Source: Phycomyces nitens (Eukaryota > Mucoromycota > Mucoromycetes > Mucorales > Phycomycetaceae). From it: 64,000 nt of DNA. Each line of letters starts with the position of its first letter. The first letter of the stretch is position 1. This document shows, one piece after another, positions 23,613 to 36,000 of the stretch. Under the pieces are notes generated by a model. That model had not been told where the DNA came from. It ran no database searches and was given only the letters and a program-made list of their open reading frames with translations. Position numbers and translations under genes: made by a program. The DNA lies in contig JAHRBC010000001.1 of NCBI GenBank assembly GCA_022702545.1, forward strand, positions 2,046,001 through 2,110,000, in the 5' to 3' direction.

Positions 23613-25497
23613 TTAAAAGCCATCAAAGAATATGCCATTTTTAGCCAGTGCTGCCTCAAGGTGATTTGGCAACAGCTTCTCCATCTCTTCCTCATGCTTC
23701 TTGTCTGCCTTCTTGGTAGTCAATGCTCCAAGCTTCTTGAGATATTCAACCAATCGCTTGTGTCCACCAGATTTGGCCATATCGTACGGTGTATTTACTT
23801 TCTTGTGTACATAGGCATTGATGTCGCACCCATATCGTTCAATTAAAAGGGTCACTACTTCCAGTCGTCCATGCCTTGCTGCCCAGTGCAGAGGCAGTTC
23901 TTCCCGCTTGTCTTTTTGGCCGAGGGGTATATTGCATCCACTGATCAGAAAAGAAACAAGTCCAGCATGTCCAGATGCACATGCATAATGAAGAGCAGTT
24001 GCACCTACAGTAGTAGTACAGCATATGAGTATCTATAGCCATTACACACTTGATTTGATTTACCTTGATTGTCAACCTCTGTTCTGAGTGCACCCCGGGT
24101 AACAGAGTCAATGTATTCGACAACTATGGTGTGGCAGTGTTCAGACGCAACATGCAAGGCTGTTTTTTTCAGGGCTCCTCCACGAGCAGCCACAAGATCT
24201 CCACCGGCCTTGACCAGCATCTGTAGACCCGGAAGCCAGCCAAGTCTAGCGGCCATGTAACAGGGTGTCATCTGGTGGAAAAGGGTCAGAAAAATACATC
24301 TTTCTATATATCTATCGTGTTTACCCTATCGTCCGCTGTCTGGCTCAGAGTCATGCAGTTGGGATTAGCACCGTGCTGGAGAAGAAGGTCTAGGGAAGAC
24401 GGTGACTTGGTGGCTACCAGAGCATGGATCAGACCATATCCATACTTTACTAGCTGTGTTGTAGACGATTGTTTGGCAGTATTGGGAGATCCGCCTCTTC
24501 TCAAGAAGTTGCTAGATTGGTGATCATCTTTGGTCAGTTTTATATAGTAATTTTATCTTGTCTTGTTTTGTATTTTTTACCTGATCATTTTCTCTATTGT
24601 CATGTCATTTTCTTTACTTTTTGAAATCGTGTCCCATAAGCCATCCGATCCACCAAAAGAAAGAGGCTCAAGCTGTCTCTGCTGCAATTTTGAGAGGGAC
24701 GAATAGTCGCTAGCAGCTGCAGCAAGAGAACGAGGGCCAGTTGGTACAGAGTGGACAGAGTTTCCAGATGATACGGATCCTGTAGAGCGAAAGGGAAGAT
24801 CTGGCTGTCGATTGGCCCAGCCCATCTTGTCATGAAGGATGTCATTGGGGTTTTTTGCAGAATAGACGCTCTGGCTATCGGTGCTGGAGGACTGAAGACT
24901 AAACAGACTGTTGGCAGCGGTTGAGTTTTGGCGGTAACGAGTAGATAGGCTTGTGCTGTCGGACACTACGGACATGGGTGAGCCAGGCCAGGCAGGGGAA
25001 TTGGTGGGAAATGTGTTGGTTTGAAGGCCAGGACGACCAAAGTCTCCCATGTGGTCAAAGGGAGGGTATTCTGGGCGATCGATTGGGAGGTTTGTGCGGG
25101 TTGGTTGGGACTTTGACTGTGAGAGTGCCTGAATATATTCGGGTCTGGGGGAATCGGATGGTACTTGGAGTTGTTCTTTAGCCACATCGTATTTCCTCTT
25201 GAAGAATTGCATTTCTCGTACGGCCTTTTCGTACCGTCTTTGGTATTCGCTACATACTGCTCTGTGTTCTATATTCTCATTGTCGAGGATCTCAATGTGT
25301 TGGCGCAAAGAAGACACTAGACGGTCGTGGTCTCCCAACATACGCTTGACTTCTATTCGAAGTATCTGTCGTAGATTTGGATCTTCGACCTGGTCAAGTA
25401 ATTCCATGACGCAGTTGCGGGTGTCTACTGAATTTGAGCTGTGTTCGAGTATATCGTCAAGGCGCATTCGATTATAATGGTCTCTTGCCGTGTTCAT
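23613..25497 (-). CDS. Coiled-coil/ankyrin-repeat protein
   Basis: Four exons with agreeing phases. Start chosen at MNTARDHYNRMRLDDILEHS because it begins the conserved-looking part; an upstream in-frame extension is low-complexity. Residues ~20-120 are strongly helical and charged (RLVSSLRQHIEILDNENIEH), a likely coiled coil. A Ser/Pro-rich linker follows. The second half contains at least five ankyrin repeats: GLIHALVATKSPSSLDLLLQ, MTPCYMAARLGWLPGLQMLV, TALHVASEHCHTIVVEYI, ATALHYACASGHAGLVSFLI and LPLHWAARHGRLEVVTLLIE. The protein ends AKNGIFFDGF. Ankyrin arrays mediate protein binding; partners unknown. Confidence 0.87.
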
Positions 25498-27579
25498 ACT
25501 ATAAGAGAAGAAGAAGACCTTAATTTCCAACAAGCGCATTTTATAGCCTTTATTTTGTATTTTGTATTTTTTTTTTGCAAACTAGGTTGTACAAGGCATC
25601 CGATAATCAAACTCCAAATACTTCCAAAAATAAAATCCAAGACCAACCCCATCATTATATTTTGCAAACAAGACCAATAAGCTTTTCAAGACTAATTGGT
25701 CATTCGCACCATTCCATCAAGCTATACTTTCAATTAGCCCTGGAGTTGAGCCAAACCGATAGATTGTTGCTAGGTTACAAATGAGTACATTTTTAACTTG
25801 CTGGGCAAAAGCATCGTGCAAATCTTTCCTCGTTTGTGCCCAAACTTCCGCACTTCCTCTCCTTCTATGCCTAAATAACCTTGCAAATTTAATCTCCAGT
25901 CTCTCGCACAATGTCATATATCACACAGAGATGTACAAAACCGTATCTCTTCCCACTCTTTATATTTTTTGTTATTCAACAGCCAAAGTACTACCCAAAA
26001 ATATAATCTCTGTGAATTTGGTTTTATTTGATCCCTATAGATTACAGATCGTTTGGTCGATAGCTTCGGGACCATATAGGCTTTGTGATTGAAAAAGGTG
26101 ATAATTAGCTTGGTCTAATTAGATGGCTAGCTACCAAATATGCCAAATATATCTTGTTTTGTATGGCCATTGCTTATCAGCCAAAGCCTAGTCCATACAA
26201 GATTCCAAAAGACAATTTGCCTGTGAACAAAACCAAAATAATAATAATAATACATATACATATACACATATCAGCTTCACAACCATCGCCGCCCTAAAAA
26301 AGGCACAATATGAACTACCTGGCCTGGGATTGTCCCACGCATTTTTTATTTTTGTGTTGATATTTTCAGCGCTCAATCATACATTTTGCATTGATTCTCT
26401 CACTCTATTGTACTCACTCACAAGAAGCTATAAGTTTTGTACACACTGTCCCACCATTGTGATGAGTGCAGGGACCTCTTGTGTTTAATGGGATGATATA
26501 GGAAAATGCTGAAAAGTCTATAGTTCCGAGCCAGTATTTCAAACAAATCATGAGGATAGACCGATTCCAACGCTCTTTAAACAAACAGCAGCAAAAAAGT
26601 GTCTTGTGCACGTGGGAGAGGTATTTATATAACAGTAGATATATGTCTATGGTTATTTGCTTGGAGCAACAGGAAATACCTGGAAATAGATGTTTTATTT
26701 GGAGTTTCTGGTTGATTAACAATTTACATAATTTGTGTATTATTAGCAATTGTGTGGAGAAATTGGACTGGTTCCCACATAATAGTTTAATGTCTTATCT
26801 AATAAGCACAGTCAAAACAACAGCCCCAGTTTTTGTCTCCCAAACTCTCTTTTTCTTTTTTGGTTTTGGCAAAAAAAAAGGGTATGATATTCTCAAGCAG
26901 ATTCTGTCAGAAAACAGATTTTTAATAATGTTTCAATTTCAATCCAAACTATATAAATTCCACATACTTATAAAAAAATTTGGTTAAAAGAGGTGTGACC
27001 TGACAAATCTTTCTGGTTGTCGGTTCGGATTTACTCGCCTCTGATCTCCGTTGTCATTTTTCTTTAGATGTACTTGTTATAATGATGTTTTTTTTAAAGC
27101 ATGTTTCAAAATATGCGCGTACAGCAATAAACACGGTATATTATCATGGCCAGTCTGCTACAATCATTTAATAGCAAAAAAAGATAAAAATATAAAAAGG
27201 TCATGGAGAATAGGCTCGGAAGACTCTAGACAAAGACGGGTTGGTATTTTGATTTAGAGTGCTTGTCCTACTCTACCTTGAAACATAGAAACCTTGCAAT
27301 CATCATGACAAAATAAAGATTCTTGGCCAATATCTATTTTATCAGACAGGTTGCTATGGACACCTTTAAGCAAGTGGGACGATCAGGATGTAGATAATTG
27401 TAGCATCCAACAAGACACAGACGTCTATCATTAATACATCAAGAAAGTAAACAAAACATTAGAGATAAATAGATATATATTTATATTTATATATATATCT
27501 TTGTACTTGTATTTGTATTTTAACTCTAGTCTCAAACACTTTGTTTTTCCACTAAACTCGGGCACTCTTTTTCTCTCTC

Positions 27580-27611
<32 letters not shown>

Positions 27612-27628
27612 TCCAAAGACTCTCCTTC
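25498..27628. other. Long intergenic region, no gene recognised
   Basis: Separates the divergent ankyrin and Zn2Cys6 genes. AT-rich with poly-T runs. A 145-codon open frame at 26550-26987 has no recognisable domain and is not called. A (TTA)n tract at 27582-27610 lies just upstream of the Zn2Cys6 start. Confidence 0.5.
27582..27610. repeat. (TTA)n microsatellite
   Basis: Trinucleotide run about 20 bases upstream of the Zn2Cys6 gene's ATG, within its 5' leader or promoter. Confidence 0.9.
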
Positions 27629-30600
27629 ATGGCTGGTGCATTCAAGTGGCATTCTTGTTCAACAAAAGATTTCCCACTTAAACGTAATAAAGTGACAAAG
27701 GCATGCAATGCATGTCGAACAAAAAAGATGCGTTGCGATGGCAGTAAGCATCCATTCTTTGGTAGAACTTTGTAACCGCAAAGGCCACCCCTAGTAACTT
27801 GTTTGTCAGAACCACGTTGCGTTCGGTGTACTGATCATAGCCTCCTCTGTCATTACGACGAAAAGACAAGACGCAGCTCACCTTCCAAGAAACCCAATCT
27901 TTTAAAGCGCGATTTACATACTGCGACAGTCGAACAGACCATCAAGAATATCACCTTTTCAAACCATTATTATACACGCTTGTTAGCCAGACAGTCTAGC
28001 CGCCCATTCATATACCTCACACGCCTACCACCCCTCCTCTTTGGCTTCTTTGACATATCTTCTCAGCCACACATAGTCTGGGTCACTTTCCTAGACTTAT
28101 TTACCCAATATCTCCAGGCATCTCCAAATCAGCCTGGCTTCTCTAGGCTGGCAAAGGAACTTGCAGCCGAAATGGTCTCTCTATTCACAACATACAACTT
28201 GCTCTATAGTCCATTTCTGGAGACTCCCTTGATTGATATGGTCATAAGTAACCTTCAAAACCCATTCGATCTTTCTGTAGCACCTCCAAAAGGTGTCGAA
28301 ATTGTCTTGACATTTTCTGTGTTTGCCCTCACCTTCCAGGCTGCACATCAGGCCCTTTCTTCAAAATACCCAAAACTCTCTCTAGATCTCGAGCGATTTG
28401 CACACCTATTCTATACAGAGGCCCACAAAAGACTACTTGCGGCTGCCTTTCCATCCCAACCATTAGCAGCCAGTCAAGATTCCTTGATTGTCCTCATCCA
28501 GAGTGCCATTTTGTTGACTCATTATCAGTGCACCACTGTGTGTGAAGAGCAGGCCTTCATCACCCTCCAGATTGGCGCCACATTTGCCCAGCGTTGTTCC
28601 TTTCCAAATGTCCCCAAACAGAAACCAGACGTTGTTGAAAAGCAAAGAAACCTGCTATTATTCAAATTGCTCCATAGTTGGGATGTGTGGTTTGGTGTCT
28701 ATCTCCACCGAAGCTGCTGGACAAACCAGGTGCTAGATCAGATAGAGTCACCTGAGCAAAAGATGCTTTCAATCAATGATTTCACTAATGATCAGCAAGG
28801 CTATCAGCAGTGGGCTATGTTTGCCCTCGAGCAGTATACTGGATTCTTGAGTCAGTTGACCAAAGACCTCCAAGTAGATCGAATAAAGGTAGATATATCA
28901 CCAGCATTTCACAGGAATCTAATCGATCATTACAATAGGCCCAGCTTGGCACTTTGGGGAAATTATCCAATCTGTCAAACGTAAAGCAGCCAAATGACAG
29001 CAAATTTGATGATATTTGTGCAATGAAACTATCTGTAGCCGCACTTGGAATATTCCATCAGGTCCTAACCATCCAGCTATTCAACTGCCAGCTTGAGGCT
29101 TCATTTGAACACTATCCAGAGGGTCCTATTGATCTAGTAGCCCTGGGATTATGTGTGTCTGCTGCCAATTGTATTGTACAATCATCCAAAGTTCTTGCTT
29201 CCAACTCTAATACTTCACCCATCATCATCTATGCTCTCTGTGTTGCTGCCCGGGTATTTGATCTCAAGAACCAGGAGCAAAATATCCAAAACAAACGATC
29301 AAAATACCCTCCTTTGGGAACAAGACAATTACCAAAGAAACCATCACAATCTGAAGTCTCACCAAGTTCAAACGAATCAAGTTCAAACGAGCCATCTGCT
29401 GTACACGAGCAATTGTTACAGGTCATCAAGACATTGTCTGCCTATTCAGACGTCGCGAGCACCCTCGAGATGTACATCAACCCCAAGCCTTCGTTTGATT
29501 TCATAGTTCATACATCATCTGAGCGCAATGGAGAAAAGCTGGATCCCTTGCCTGTTTCACCCACCATTCCCTTGTACACTGATGACAGCCTTCATAATTT
29601 TGTACCAGCACAGCCACGATCCATCAACCAGAGTAGTTTGGGATATCCAATGTTGGATGTCATGTCTAGGGCAGACATGGATAGAGAGCAACTCAGTAAA
29701 TTGTCTCATACTTCTTCTATTGAGCGAGAAGATCCAGCATCCGTTCGCCTATACTCTTCTGGCCCCCTTCAGGCAAACTTAAATAAAGACCCACAAATGT
29801 CAAAGCAGAATGAGAATACCAATCGACCTGCTCGGGTACCCAAAAGACAACGGCCACCCATAATGAATAACGATTTGTTTTCGCATCATCAATGGCAAGA
29901 AACACAGGCACATTACCCTCACAAACGTACAAGGGCTAATAACTTGGGTAACAATGACCAAGAAATGACGGGATCGGTGGGAACACACGGCCAAAATCAG
30001 CAACAGCAACAGCAACAAAAGGAGAAAACTGACCATAATCAGAAACAGGAGAGACGGCAATATCTCCAGGAGAGACAGCAGGAGAGACAGCAGGAGCACG
30101 AAGGTCAGCAACAGGAGAGGCATCAACAGGAGTTACAAGCGCAGCAGGAGCAGGAGCAAGAACAGGAGCAACAGCAGGAGCAACAGACTCTTTCTTTCTT
30201 GAGTTCATTTGAACGTGGCCTAGGTGGGCACAATGTAAATCATCAGAATCCGTACTTAAACATACAAGAGGTCCACGAAGATTCATCTGGAGGATTGGGG
30301 ATATATCATGATGATTATATGTGGATTGGTCTTCCAATAAACGATCCACTCCAAACTGAACAGACACAAAATCACCATCAGCACTTTTATCCTTCAGTCC
30401 AGACAGTAAAGAATCGCCCCAATCGACCATCCGAGGTCTCTCCAACACCAGAACTTCCAGCAATGTCAAGCACAAACACGACACCTGGTTCTGGGACACA
30501 CACCATGGTATTTGAGAATATAGCTTCAGAAGTAGTGGGTTTGGAGAATTCAGGAAATCCCCCAAAGTTACCTCTTCCTCCACCAAAACAACGCGACACT

Positions 30601-31344
30601 CCACCAAAACACTGGGCATCTAGCCATTCTAGAGACTGGAATGAGTGTTTTACTGCCTCTGTAGTTGAGACCCTTCATCAGAATACTTCTGTAACCGCAC
30701 ATGAACCTTCATTTGGTACTCCTATTGTTCAGTCAATTGGATTAGATAACCTCTCGACTCACCACGAGCATCCATCTTCACTTGTACCCCAGACATCCAC
30801 TCACCCACCCGGAATCACAGACGAAGAAAATACTGAAATGATCTATATATTGTACAGCTCTTCACAGCCCGGACCCTGTGGGGAAAGAAGCAGTGTAGGG
30901 AGCTCAAATACTTCGGGGGAATCACTTGTCTGTCAACCTTCAACCAACTGGTTATCCAATTTTAAACACACTTCTCAAACGTCTGCTTTACCTGGTGAAA
31001 TTCCTCACCAAAACACCATTCGACAGCCTCTAGATACCCAACAATATAAACCTGCTCCAAAGACTTTTATATCTTCAAAGGCACCCGAATACCGAAAGAA
31101 ATCAAATCGAGAATTCACAATGATCTCGACAAACTCAATGGCTCCTAATCCTGTCTATACATTTCCTATCAATATTTCACCTACATCAGATCTGCGTTCT
31201 GTTGGATTACAGTCCAGATACACAACCAGCAGCAATTCTTCCTGCCAGAATACTGACGATGGACCCGACATATTTTCTCAAGAGAACCCTTGGATTGAGA
31301 TTTCTCAAGCAAAGATGCCTGGTGATGTTCTTTCATGGCATTGA
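27629..31344 (+). CDS. Zn2Cys6 (fungal binuclear cluster) transcription factor, Gln-rich
   Basis: Three exons (27629-27743, 27810-28888, 28939-31344). Exon 1 plus exon 2 complete the cluster: ACNACRTKKMRCDG joined across the intron to KPRCVRCTDHSLLCHYDEK, giving six cysteines in the family pattern. A large middle region (FITLQIGATFAQRC, LLHSWDVWFGVYLHR, LGIFHQVLTIQLFN, IIIYALCVAARVFDL) matches the middle homology region of fungal-specific regulators. The 50-nt intron at 28889-28938 keeps phase 0 and removes an apparent overlap of two frames. The C-terminal half is Gln/Ser/Pro-rich with poly-Gln runs (about 30,000-30,190), a probable activation region. Target genes cannot be told from sequence. 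Confidence 0.9.
29998..30190 (+). repeat. CAG/CAA-rich coding repeat (poly-Gln/Glu)
   Basis: Imperfect cagcaa/caggag repeat inside the Zn2Cys6 gene, read in frame as QQQQQ, then RQQERQQE and QEQEQEQEQQ. Length is likely polymorphic between strains. Confidence 0.88.
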
Positions 31345-31379
31345 ATAATAACATTGGCTAACAATGTATTTATCTATCA

Positions 31380-31500
31380 ATTATTATTATTATTACTATT
31401 ATTACTATTACTATTATTATTAATATTATTATTACTATTACTATTATTTACTTTTTTTAATTTGTATATTATATTATATTATATATTATTATTATTATTT
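31380..31500. repeat. (ATT)n imperfect microsatellite
   Basis: ATT/ACT trinucleotide run between the convergent Zn2Cys6 and EH-domain genes. Confidence 0.9.
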
Positions 31501-31682
31501 TCAATATAACTTTGTGTAGACAGAATTGATTAGTTTACTTGATGGAATATCCTGTAGACTTCTTCTTTATATATATATATATTTCCAACATGATAATGTG
31601 TTTATTTAATACATTTTGTAACATTTTCCTTTCTATAGATTGCTTTTCTAGTCTAATGAGGGACGATAATCCAAATAATAAT

Positions 31683-33050
31683 CTAAATGTTTGTAGCCTG
31701 TGAATGCTGTAATAAGAACGCATCGATTGCTCTCATTCCTTGAATAAAAGCCTGTTTGTCAAGTAGACCTTGGTGGTTTGGATCACATTGGTCCCACAAA
31801 TGACCTAATATCCTGTCCGGAATACGACTCTTGCGCCACAAGGCCTTTACTAGTTCGCCATCGACAATTCCCTGGTCCTGAATGGTATCAAACAAGGCTT
31901 CATAACGTCCATCGGCAACAGTGTTTGGCAAAAGGCTCTGGAGTAGGGTTGGTTTTGAAGACTGAGAATATACGGCATCTGTGGCAATCTTTAGAGTTGG
32001 TTTGAGATGCTTCTTTTGTTGGGCTGTCAGGACCTTTGTAGCTAAATCAGAGCCATTTATGCGAGATTGGTCAGGATAGAAAAGAGACAGTGGTTCGGTT
32101 GGAGGGACAATGGAAGAGATGGAACAAGTAGAAATGTCGATATTATTAGGCTCTTCAGGATCCAATTCTGTGCCGTATGATCTTACAGAGCTAAAAGGTT
32201 CGGGTGGAGTAAGCTGCCTGAAAGACCTGGACGGTTTGTGGGGTGGTTTGGGGCTGATCAGACTCGGGTTATTAAGTGTAGTAATGGCTGTAATAGAGTA
32301 CTTTTGTGACGAGTTTTTAGAAAATGCAAATGGTCTAGGTATACAATCCAAGCTGGTATCATTTCTTGGTGTCTGTTCTGGAGCAGTGTTTGAGAAAGAG
32401 GCGCCAATGAGTTGGAAACCGTCGTCTTCTTCCAGTTCTTCTTGCCTTGCTCTTGCAATTGCAATACCAGATCGAGTAGGTGCTTGTCTGGTGGTTTGGC
32501 ATGGGGCGTGAAAATTGGTGACACTCTTGTCTGCGCTACATGAACCTTTTTCTTGCCTTGGACTGTCTATATTTTGAGGCCGATGGACAATAGGGGATAT
32601 TCCTATTGAACTCTCTTTGGTAGGTGCCCAGCCTAAAGATATCTTTTGGTGGGAATGTGGTGCTGGAACTACTGCTATGCCACGCTCTTTTGAGCCAGCT
32701 GAACTATTAGAGAAACAACCAAATGATCTTGCTGTACGAGGGGAGTTCATGAATTCAAACGAGTCGCCCTTGCTATTGGATCCTGTTCCGGACAGTGGTG
32801 TACTGACTTCCCCAGACTCATCTTGGTTAAAGGCGTCGTTGGATACAATAGACCAAGGAGAAGACGAAATGAGTGAGGTCGATGGAGATGCGTGATTCTG
32901 ATCTTTGTGTTGCATGACCTTGTTGCCATTGGGAATGGGCTTTGGTCTTGCTGGAGATCTACTCAGGGTTTTTTCATGAAAAAGTCTTTCGTCGGTCATC
33001 GTTTCCTGTGGTATTCTGTCTAGACAGCAGATCTCTTGCTTCCTCATCAT
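31683..33050 (-). CDS. EH-domain protein, Irs4/Tax4-like
   Basis: Single long exon. I take the start at the MMRKQE methionine (33050) since the frame is open farther up only from a GTG; an upstream exon is possible. Most of the roughly 455 residues are Ser/Pro-rich and unordered. The last ~100 residues form an EH domain (GRYEALFDTIQDQGIVDGEL, ALWRKSRIPDRILGHLWDQC, NHQGLLDKQAFIQGMRAID). EH domains bind Asn-Pro-Phe peptides. The C-terminal position with a long disordered lead is the layout of yeast Irs4/Tax4, which regulate phosphoinositide metabolism and autophagy scaffolding. Role here inferred from that likeness. Confidence 0.82.
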   Translation of the reverse strand: MMRKQEICCLDRIPQETMTDERLFHEKTLSRSPARPKPIPNGNKVMQHKDQNHASPSTSLISSSPWSIVSNDAFNQDESGEVSTPLSGTGSNSKGDSFEFMNSPRTARSFGCFSNSSAGSKERGIAVVPAPHSHQKISLGWAPTKESSIGISPIVHRPQNIDSPRQEKGSCSADKSVTNFHAPCQTTRQAPTRSGIAIARARQEELEEDDGFQLIGASFSNTAPEQTPRNDTSLDCIPRPFAFSKNSSQKYSITAITTLNNPSLISPKPPHKPSRSFRQLTPPEPFSSVRSYGTELDPEEPNNIDISTCSISSIVPPTEPLSLFYPDQSRINGSDLATKVLTAQQKKHLKPTLKIATDAVYSQSSKPTLLQSLLPNTVADGRYEALFDTIQDQGIVDGELVKALWRKSRIPDRILGHLWDQCDPNHQGLLDKQAFIQGMRAIDAFLLQHSQATNI

Positions 33051-36000
33051 ACTTTTTGTTTCCCAGGCAAGCACAGTAGATGAGATCTGCGATGAGCAAT
33101 GACGCTGATTTCAGTAAGAACAGTAAAAGAAAGACAAGGAGAAAATATTCAATATTCAATATTTCTCTATTTTTTGTTTTTTTTTTTTACTTTTTGCACA
33201 CACATACACACACTTTTTTTTTGTATTTTTTTTTACTTTGGGATATTATGTTTTCACTATTAGGCTTGAGGCGGTTCCTAGAATAAATAAGTAAGAAATA
33301 AATGAATAAATAAATAGGAAAAAAGGAGGGGAGAGATTCCTTGCCTGGCATGCTCGCAAAGATATATAGTTTCAACAAAACAAAAAAAATAGTACAAGTC
33401 TTGCAAGATCTTGGCTGAGCATGGCTCGTCTTTTATACTTCTTCCAGAGAACCAAGCTCAGCTCGAGAATTTCCTTTTGAAAACCATGCTAGATGTAATA
33501 TTACATGTATGCATGATCCCCTATGATTATCTATGCAGCTAATGATCCCACCAATACTTGCATAAAACAAAAAAAAGCCAAAAGATTATAGATTATTGAA
33601 ACACTTTTTTTTTAAATAGACAACCACCATGTCCTATTGATGTCTGTGGTTTCTTGAGATCAATGGCGGAATTTTGCTTTTAGGATTGTTGCAAACTCAA
33701 CTAGGGCTCTGTTTATGTATGCAAACTCTGCAGGATATTTGAGTGGTCTCGAGTAAAGAAAGAAAGAAAGAAAGAAGAAAAAGTTTATATGATACACACA
33801 AAAGTCTTTAGGCCTTGTCAAATAGATGCCCGAGACAATGGCAGTATTTTATCAGCCCAGGAATATTCCGTTGCTTTGGTTTGGTAATGGTCAAAAGGAG
33901 TCCGGAGATCCATGGTACTATTGTATTGTTTTAAATGCATTCGATTCAAAGAGGCTTTATAGCTAATTTGTTTGTAAAATCAATTGTTTTGATATAACAA
34001 ATCGTTTAATTTTGGTTAGAGTAATATACCTTTTGGGCATAATGAGTGTATGTTTGGTCGATTTAGAATAATAATTTACAAGTGATTCAATGAAAGCAGA
34101 TCTAGTATTATGTCTATATATCCAGTATATCCCGTACAAGATATAATTCTCATTTCGGGTATTAAGAATCAAATAGTAAAGATCTTCTTTATCAAGGATT
34201 ATCATACATTACACTAGTGCAACCATATTGGAGAAGGGACGTTGTATCATACTTTTTTTTTTAATCAAATACATATTGGTCACACACATTTAATACTATC
34301 TTTCCCAAAGAACTCGATAGAATACACAAAAAACAAGCCGTTTTTCCCACAATGTAGAATTAAAAATATACCTCAAAGAGTTTGGGCTATATATATATAT
34401 GCAATTTAAAAGGTCCTGCTCTTATAATCCAGAAAGCATAAAATCGCTTTACAGACTGAATCTCCTATATTTTATTTTATATTCTGAGCGCTTGAGAAAT
34501 ATACGCATACCATTGCACAAGTCGATATCTATTTTCCTCATCTGTTGTTCATTTAGACTGGTTACAATTCTTACAAAAAGGTATTTATTCCTGTTTATTA
34601 TAATTAATATTCTAATGGGTACTAATTGGCTTATAGCTATAAACTTTATATATGTATTATTAGTAGTAAAGTAAACTTTATTTCTATTAAAGAATAATCA
34701 ATTGGGCGATTGAACGGCTACAGTGCACTCTAGAGTCCACTATATTTATTATTCCATCAAGGATAAAGCACTTTACTTATTGAGCATAAAATCAGGTAAT
34801 AGATTCTACAAGCTATTCTATATCTCCTTATCAAAAGTAATCGACTGTTTTATTATAACAAAATTTATTTTGGGATGCCATGTAACAATATGATAAATTC
34901 AAAAAAAAAACATGTTGATCATTATTATAGTTTTAGACAGATCTATATGTATATATACATAGTTGATAATGATAAACTTTCTTGTGAGTAAAAGGAGTCT
35001 TTATCAATAGATTCATATTGTTGAGATACCAATAGACGTATATAAAACTAGTGCTAGATAAAATCTTTTTTTTAAAAAAATTATAACTATTTAGTATGAT
35101 AAAAGGTAGGCTGGTACAGCTATTTGTATTGCTGCCCATAGTATTTATTTATTTTTATTACTTGAATATTATTATTTTTTGAAAGTCTTTGGCCAGTGAG
35201 AACAGCTGCTGTTTTCAAAGCATATTGATCTATGGATTGAATTGTATGATTAAACATAAAGATCACTCTATATGTTTGTAATTGAGAGTACATGAACATC
35301 ATTCTCTCTGATTATCTAGTGTATATTCAGGTATAATATTTAAATGTGTCTGCTGCACGGTGTGATGTCTTGAATGTATATTTTCAAAAATAGAAAGATA
35401 TATATGTATAGAAAGATTAATATAGCATTTGATAATTCATAGCTTGATAAGAAAATAGAATCCTCCTTTAAGAATAGATGTGATAAACCAAGTAAAATTC
35501 TAGAATAATAAAGGGGTTCAAAATTACTTTTGCTCGATTAATAGACTATTTGTATTTACATCGATAAAAGGCGACATGCCAAGAGTAAAGAAATAATGTA
35601 CTTTCAACCAAGCAAAATGCAGAGACCAATAAACATAGTCTGGGAGACTCAAGAAAAATAAAGTCTTTGACACTGCTCTAATTACATTAAAAAATATATC
35701 AAATGTCAAAAAGACATATTCTATAAAAAAATTAGATGTAGGAAAGTGTATATATCATCGTTCTTGTTTTTACAGTGAGATATAATTGTGGTCAGTTGTG
35801 AGATTTTAGATTCTATTGCATGATTTGGAATCTTCTTATACCATCATTGTCATGGACTTGATCTTACCGTATATATAAATACTAATATATCATTTGAAAA
35901 ACATATAAATAAAAAAATAGAATCTGAGTAAATCAAGCGTTTTTATGGTATACTAAAATAAATAGCACGCGACAATCTTATGATATAGTTAATTATAGAC

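Noticed and set aside
26550..26987. 145-codon plus-strand open frame
   Set aside because: No domain, poly-Phe/Lys low complexity, no flanking exon with matching phase.
29936..30619. 227-codon minus-strand open frame
   Set aside because: Antisense shadow of the Gln-rich Zn2Cys6 exon; low-complexity Val/Ala/Pro composition follows from the CAG repeats.
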